A stretch of DNA of 64,000 bases from Nodularia sp034931045 (GTDB taxonomy: Bacteria > Cyanobacteriota > Cyanobacteriia > Cyanobacteriales > Nostocaceae). The stretch covers positions 1 to 64,000 of the forward strand of contig NZ_JAYGHH010000009.1 in assembly GCF_034931045.1 (NCBI RefSeq), in the 5' to 3' direction. Positions 60,531-64,000 of this stretch are shown here, one piece after another. A program made the position numbers and the translations under genes. The notes under the pieces are model-generated. The model worked only from the letters and a program-made list of their open reading frames with translations. It searched no databases and was not told the origin of the DNA. Each line of letters opens with the position of its first letter. Position 1 is the stretch's first letter.

Positions 60531-61963
60531 GTTTTCAACTTTCGCCTGATGTTGATAAAAATAAAGTTTTTATAGTCCAATGTAGTGCATTAAACGAGCG
60601 TTTAGATCCTGAATATTATCAGCCAAATCATTATCAAGACTTGATTCTCTTAAAAAATTCTCCTTATAGAAATGATGTGCTGGATCGCGTCTGTAACAGA
60701 ATAGTTGATGGACCATTTGGAAGTTCCATCAAAGCATCAGACTATGTAGAGCGTGGAATACCGTTTATTCGTGTTGCGGATGTAACAAGAGGAGAAGGAT
60801 CGATAAAAACAGACGATCTAATTTTTATAACAGAGGAAGCACATGAAAGAATAATTCGTTCAAAAGTAATTCCTAATGATGTTGTTATCGCAAAAACAGG
60901 GGCAACTATGGGAGCAGCTAGTTTAGTTCCCGCTAATATACCCGAAGCAAATATTAGGGGTGATTTAGCTGCATTAAGCTTGAACGAAAATGATTGTATA
61001 CCTCGATATGTAGTTATTTACATAAATACAAATATTGGACAACGTTTATTTTGGAGATTAGATTCAGGCGGTACGAGAGGAAGAGTAGTAATAGGTAATT
61101 TAAAAAAATATCCTATTGTTATTCCTCCTAAAAATATTCAAGAAGAAGTAATTAAAAAAATGGACAATGCTTATGCGCTGAAAAAACAAAAGGAGGAAGA
61201 TGCACAGCGATCGCTTGACAGCATAGATGATTATCTTCTAGGCGAGTTAGGTATTAATCTAGTAGAACCAGAAGAAAATACCATTCAAAGCCGAATCTTT
61301 TATCGAAAATTAAGTGATGTATCAACCAGTCGATTTGATGCCTCAGCATATCGCAAAAATCTATCATTGCTTTCCAGTACTTTTCCTATGGAAAAATTTA
61401 AAAATTGCGTTTTTATTAATCCTCTGACTTTATTTCATGGAATTAAGGCGAATATAGAAGCAACTTTTATACCTATGGAATGCGTTTCGGATATTTATGG
61501 AGAAGCAGATATATCTCAAATCAAAAATACGGAAGATTCCAATGGTTATACGCAATTTTTAGAAAACGATCTAATTTGGGCAAAAATTACACCTTGTATG
61601 CAAAATGGTAAATCTGCTGTAGTTTCTAATTTAGTGAATGGTATTGGATTTGGCTCTACTGAATTTCATGTTTTTCGATCAAAACCTGATATTGACATTA
61701 GATATATTCATGCTTTGTTAAGACTTAAAATACTCAGATATTTTGCAACTCTTTATTTTTCTGGATCTGCTGGGCATCAAAGAGTATCAGACGATTTCTT
61801 TAGGAAATTATCAATTCCAAAACTACCAATCAATAAACAGCTTGAAATTGTCAAACATATCGATGAAATTCGTAATCGCGCCAAACAACTCCGACAAGAA
61901 GCTGAAGCAGACTTAGAGAAAGCAAAACAAGAAGTCGAGGCAATGATTTTAGGCATTGAATAA
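60527..61963 (+). CDS. Type I-like specificity subunit (HsdS)
   Basis: A 478-residue protein with two target-recognition halves. First half VDGPFGSSIKASDYVERGIP and RGRVVIGNLKKYPIVIP; second half NDLIWAKITPCMQNGKSAV and SGSAGHQRVSDDFFRKL. Each ends in a coiled-coil spacer (the first ends KKQKEEDAQRSLDSIDDYLL). It would dictate the bipartite DNA site bound by the methylase-nuclease. Second gene of the operon. Confidence 0.92.
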   Translation: MSFQLSPDVDKNKVFIVQCSALNERLDPEYYQPNHYQDLILLKNSPYRNDVLDRVCNRIVDGPFGSSIKASDYVERGIPFIRVADVTRGEGSIKTDDLIFITEEAHERIIRSKVIPNDVVIAKTGATMGAASLVPANIPEANIRGDLAALSLNENDCIPRYVVIYINTNIGQRLFWRLDSGGTRGRVVIGNLKKYPIVIPPKNIQEEVIKKMDNAYALKKQKEEDAQRSLDSIDDYLLGELGINLVEPEENTIQSRIFYRKLSDVSTSRFDASAYRKNLSLLSSTFPMEKFKNCVFINPLTLFHGIKANIEATFIPMECVSDIYGEADISQIKNTEDSNGYTQFLENDLIWAKITPCMQNGKSAVVSNLVNGIGFGSTEFHVFRSKPDIDIRYIHALLRLKILRYFATLYFSGSAGHQRVSDDFFRKLSIPKLPINKQLEIVKHIDEIRNRAKQLRQEAEADLEKAKQEVEAMILGIE

Positions 61964-62011
61964 GCTGACAGTTGTGGCAAAATTAATAACAATGAGTGGG
62001 GAAAAACCAAA

Positions 62012-63058
62012 GTGAAAGCACAGGTATTTAGAGGCGTTAATCAATTATCCTACGAAGAAATCCCAGTCCCGACGCTGGAACCAGATGAAGTGTTGGTACA
62101 AGTGGGAGTTGTGGGATTATGTCAGTCAGATATTAAAAAAATTCGTTATCCCCTGTATGAACCACCGCGCATATTTGGACATGAAACGGCAGGAACGATC
62201 GCAGCCATAGGTTCTGAAGTAAAATCTTGGCAGGTAGGACAACGGGTAGCGGTAATGCACCATATTCCTTGTATGCGTTGCGCCTACTGCATGAATGATA
62301 ATTTCTCTATGTGCGATGTCTATAAAAATATCTCTACCACAGCCGGATTTAATGCTAGTGGTGGCGGTTTTGCTGAATATGTCAAGGTTCCCGGACATAT
62401 TGTGCAGAATGGCGGGTTGATTCCCATTCCTGATGATATTAGCTTTGAAGAGGCGAGTTTTGTCGAACCAACTAACTGCTGTCTCAAAGCCGTGAAAAAA
62501 GCCCAAATTGCCCCTGGACAAACGGTTTTGGTGACTGGTGCGGGGCCAATTGGCTTAATGTTTGTGATGTTAGTCAAGTACTTTGGGGCGAAAGCGATCG
62601 CCACTGATTTGCTACCATCGAGAGTAGAAAAAGCCTTGGCTGTCGGTGCAGAAGCCGCTTTTGATGCCCGTGATCCTGATTTACCTGCTAAAATTCAAGC
62701 CTTGACTGGGGGGATGGGAGTTGATGTCACTCTGCTGGCTGTTCCCAGTGATAAAGCTTTTTTTCAAGCTCTGGAATGTACCCGCAAAGGTGGTAAGATT
62801 TTGTTTTTCGCAGAATTCCCCGATGAAGTGGAAATTCCCATTAACCCGAATATTCTTTACCGTCGGGAAATTGATTTGATGGGTAGTTACAGTTCATCCT
62901 ATCGGCTTCAGGGTCTAGCGGCGGATATCGTATTTAATCGGCGCATCGATGTCCAGGCCTTGATTAGCGATCGCTATCCATTACAAAACTTATCAGCAGC
63001 TGTAGCCCAGGCGATCGCACCCAATCCCACAACGTACAAAATTTTAATTTATCCGTAA
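62012..63058 (+). CDS. Zinc-dependent alcohol/polyol dehydrogenase
   Basis: A 348-residue medium-chain dehydrogenase. Catalytic zinc site CQSDIKKI and GHETAGTI; structural zinc lobe PCMRCAYCMNDNFSMC; NAD fold VLVTGAGPIGLMFVMLVKYF. The start is GTG (GTG AAA GCA, read as MKAQVFRG). Similar to sorbitol/threonine dehydrogenase-like enzymes; substrate unknown. 48 bp after hsdS, but probably independent. Confidence 0.92.
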   Translation: MKAQVFRGVNQLSYEEIPVPTLEPDEVLVQVGVVGLCQSDIKKIRYPLYEPPRIFGHETAGTIAAIGSEVKSWQVGQRVAVMHHIPCMRCAYCMNDNFSMCDVYKNISTTAGFNASGGGFAEYVKVPGHIVQNGGLIPIPDDISFEEASFVEPTNCCLKAVKKAQIAPGQTVLVTGAGPIGLMFVMLVKYFGAKAIATDLLPSRVEKALAVGAEAAFDARDPDLPAKIQALTGGMGVDVTLLAVPSDKAFFQALECTRKGGKILFFAEFPDEVEIPINPNILYRREIDLMGSYSSSYRLQGLAADIVFNRRIDVQALISDRYPLQNLSAAVAQAIAPNPTTYKILIYP

Positions 63059-63176
63059 TCCGGGCAAACAAGATAACAGTAGAAAATATTTATAGCGCTT
63101 CTCGATATTTTACGATAGGCCTTTGCTTTTAATTCATCTGAGAATCGCTCTTTTTTTTCATCTACCCCAACGCTAA

Positions 63177-64000
63177 ATGTCCATTACGTTAATTCTCATC
63201 GCCCTACTAGCTTTTTATGTCGCCTGGAATCTCGGCGCAAATGATGTTGCTAACTCTATGGGAACCTCTGTAGGTTCCAAAGCCATCACCTTGAAACAGG
63301 CGATCATTATTGCTGGGATTTTAGAATTTACAGGCGCAGTATTATTTGGACAGGAAGTATCCCAAACCTTAGCCACGAAAATTGCTCATCCTGTTTTATT
63401 CGCTGCTACACCAGAAATTTACGTAGCTGGGATGGTGACAGTGTTAATTACCTGTGGATTATGGCTGCAAATCGCCACCTCACGCGGTTTACCTGTAGCC
63501 TCATCTCATGCAGTTGTAGGTGCGATCGCTGGATTTACTTGGGTAGCTGTGGGAGTAGATGCAATTAATTGGTCATCGATTAGCTTAGTTGCCATTGGCT
63601 GGATTTTCACGCCGATCATCAGTAGTGCGATCGCAGCTTTATTCTACAGTCAAATCAAATATTGGATTTTGGATCAACCAAATTCAATAGCACAGCTACA
63701 ACAGTGGATTCCTTGGCTGAGTGTAATTCTGTTAGGAGTATTTGGTGTTATAGTCCTACCTTCCCTAACACAACCCCTAACTAATTACTTGAATGAACGC
63801 ATTGGTTTAAACTTACCTAATTACGACATTCCCTTGTTCACAGGTGCAATTGCAGCCATAGGACTCACAGTCATTAGTTGGCGACAGTTAGAACAAGTAG
63901 CAGATACGGCAAACAACGAACAAACACTCAGCACTCAGCACTCAGCACTCAGCACTCCTATTGAACGCCTGTTTGGTCGATTTCAAGTTCTTAGTGCTTG
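63177..64000 (+). CDS. PiT-family inorganic phosphate transporter (incomplete at window end)
   Basis: The ATG at 63177 opens a frame running off the window. SITLILIALLAFYVAWNLGA then NDVANSMGTSVGSKAITLKQ is the PiT signature, followed by SRGLPVASSHAVVGAIAG and further helices (at least six seen). PiT proteins import phosphate with protons or sodium at the plasma membrane. The cytoplasmic loop QTLSTQHSALSTP is encoded by an in-frame heptamer repeat array at 63925-63959. Confidence 0.92.
   Translation, partial: MSITLILIALLAFYVAWNLGANDVANSMGTSVGSKAITLKQAIIIAGILEFTGAVLFGQEVSQTLATKIAHPVLFAATPEIYVAGMVTVLITCGLWLQIATSRGLPVASSHAVVGAIAGFTWVAVGVDAINWSSISLVAIGWIFTPIISSAIAALFYSQIKYWILDQPNSIAQLQQWIPWLSVILLGVFGVIVLPSLTQPLTNYLNERIGLNLPNYDIPLFTGAIAAIGLTVISWRQLEQVADTANNEQTLSTQHSALSTPIERLFGRFQVLSA
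63925..63959 (+). repeat. Heptanucleotide repeat (CACTCAG) inside a coding region
   Basis: Four CACTCAG units plus CACTCCT within the phosphate transporter gene, translated as part of a polar loop. The same STRR family is normally intergenic. Confidence 0.85.

Overview
The window is chromosomal DNA of a filamentous, probably heterocyst-forming cyanobacterium (order Nostocales). Support: very frequent HIP1 octamers (GCGATCGC), heptanucleotide tandem repeats typical of Nostoc/Anabaena-type genomes, a high-light-inducible protein, Ycf66, an RRM-type RNA-binding protein, cobinamide adenosylation (cobO), a PatX-like peptide carrying RGSGR, and caspase-like and Ser/Thr kinase multidomain proteins. 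Four runs of N (5804-5923, 27933-27975, 49299-49323, 58318-58354) mark assembly gaps. Two of them interrupt real genes.

Layout. 0-6 kb: a two-gene caspase module (EACC1-like small protein plus caspase/FGE protein), a HerA-type ATPase and a glutathione S-transferase. 6-23 kb is mostly core: fasciclin protein, RNA-binding protein, HLIP, two related membrane Ser/Thr kinases, deoxyhypusine-synthase-like protein, hicAB, cupin, pgk, universal stress protein, group 2 sigma factor, secreted protein and cobO. These are separated by long intergenic stretches full of MITE-like elements and tandem repeats, with two candidate structured RNAs. 23-27.5 kb: glycosyltransferases with a decayed fragment and a recent 378-bp duplication.

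27.5-52.7 kb is an accessory, defence-like zone interrupted by ileS. It holds a nuclease-ParA fusion with a ParB-like partner, two further ParA ATPases, a TcmP/DUF5131 convergent pair, intact toxin-antitoxin modules (RelE-type, DUF433/DUF5615, Panacea/MazF-like) and several broken ones, a REP-associated transposase relic with REP palindromes, and decayed tandem copies of a SAP-like gene. It also has two paralogous small putative ribbon-helix-helix genes, each preceded by a hairpin whose stem co-varies between copies, a second caspase/EACC1 module, and a TniQ-like relic of a Tn7-like transposon. The strongest candidate for an undescribed system is a roughly 890-residue protein (47637-50319) joining a cold-shock-like domain, a PD-(D/E)XK nuclease core, zinc ribbons and a C-terminal SSB domain. 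It is flanked by direct repeats.

52.7-64 kb: a decayed cation/proton antiporter, gnd, patX, an FAD-dependent oxidoreductase, an XRE regulator, a two-gene restriction-modification locus with nuclease and methylase in one polypeptide plus HsdS, a zinc alcohol dehydrogenase and the start of a PiT-family phosphate transporter that runs off the window.

A recurring theme is small palindromic repeats sitting in frame inside genes: a 32-bp HIP1-nested insert in three coding regions, a palindromic insert in ileS, and a heptamer array in the phosphate transporter gene. All identifications are from reading the sequence and recalled family features; no database search was run.
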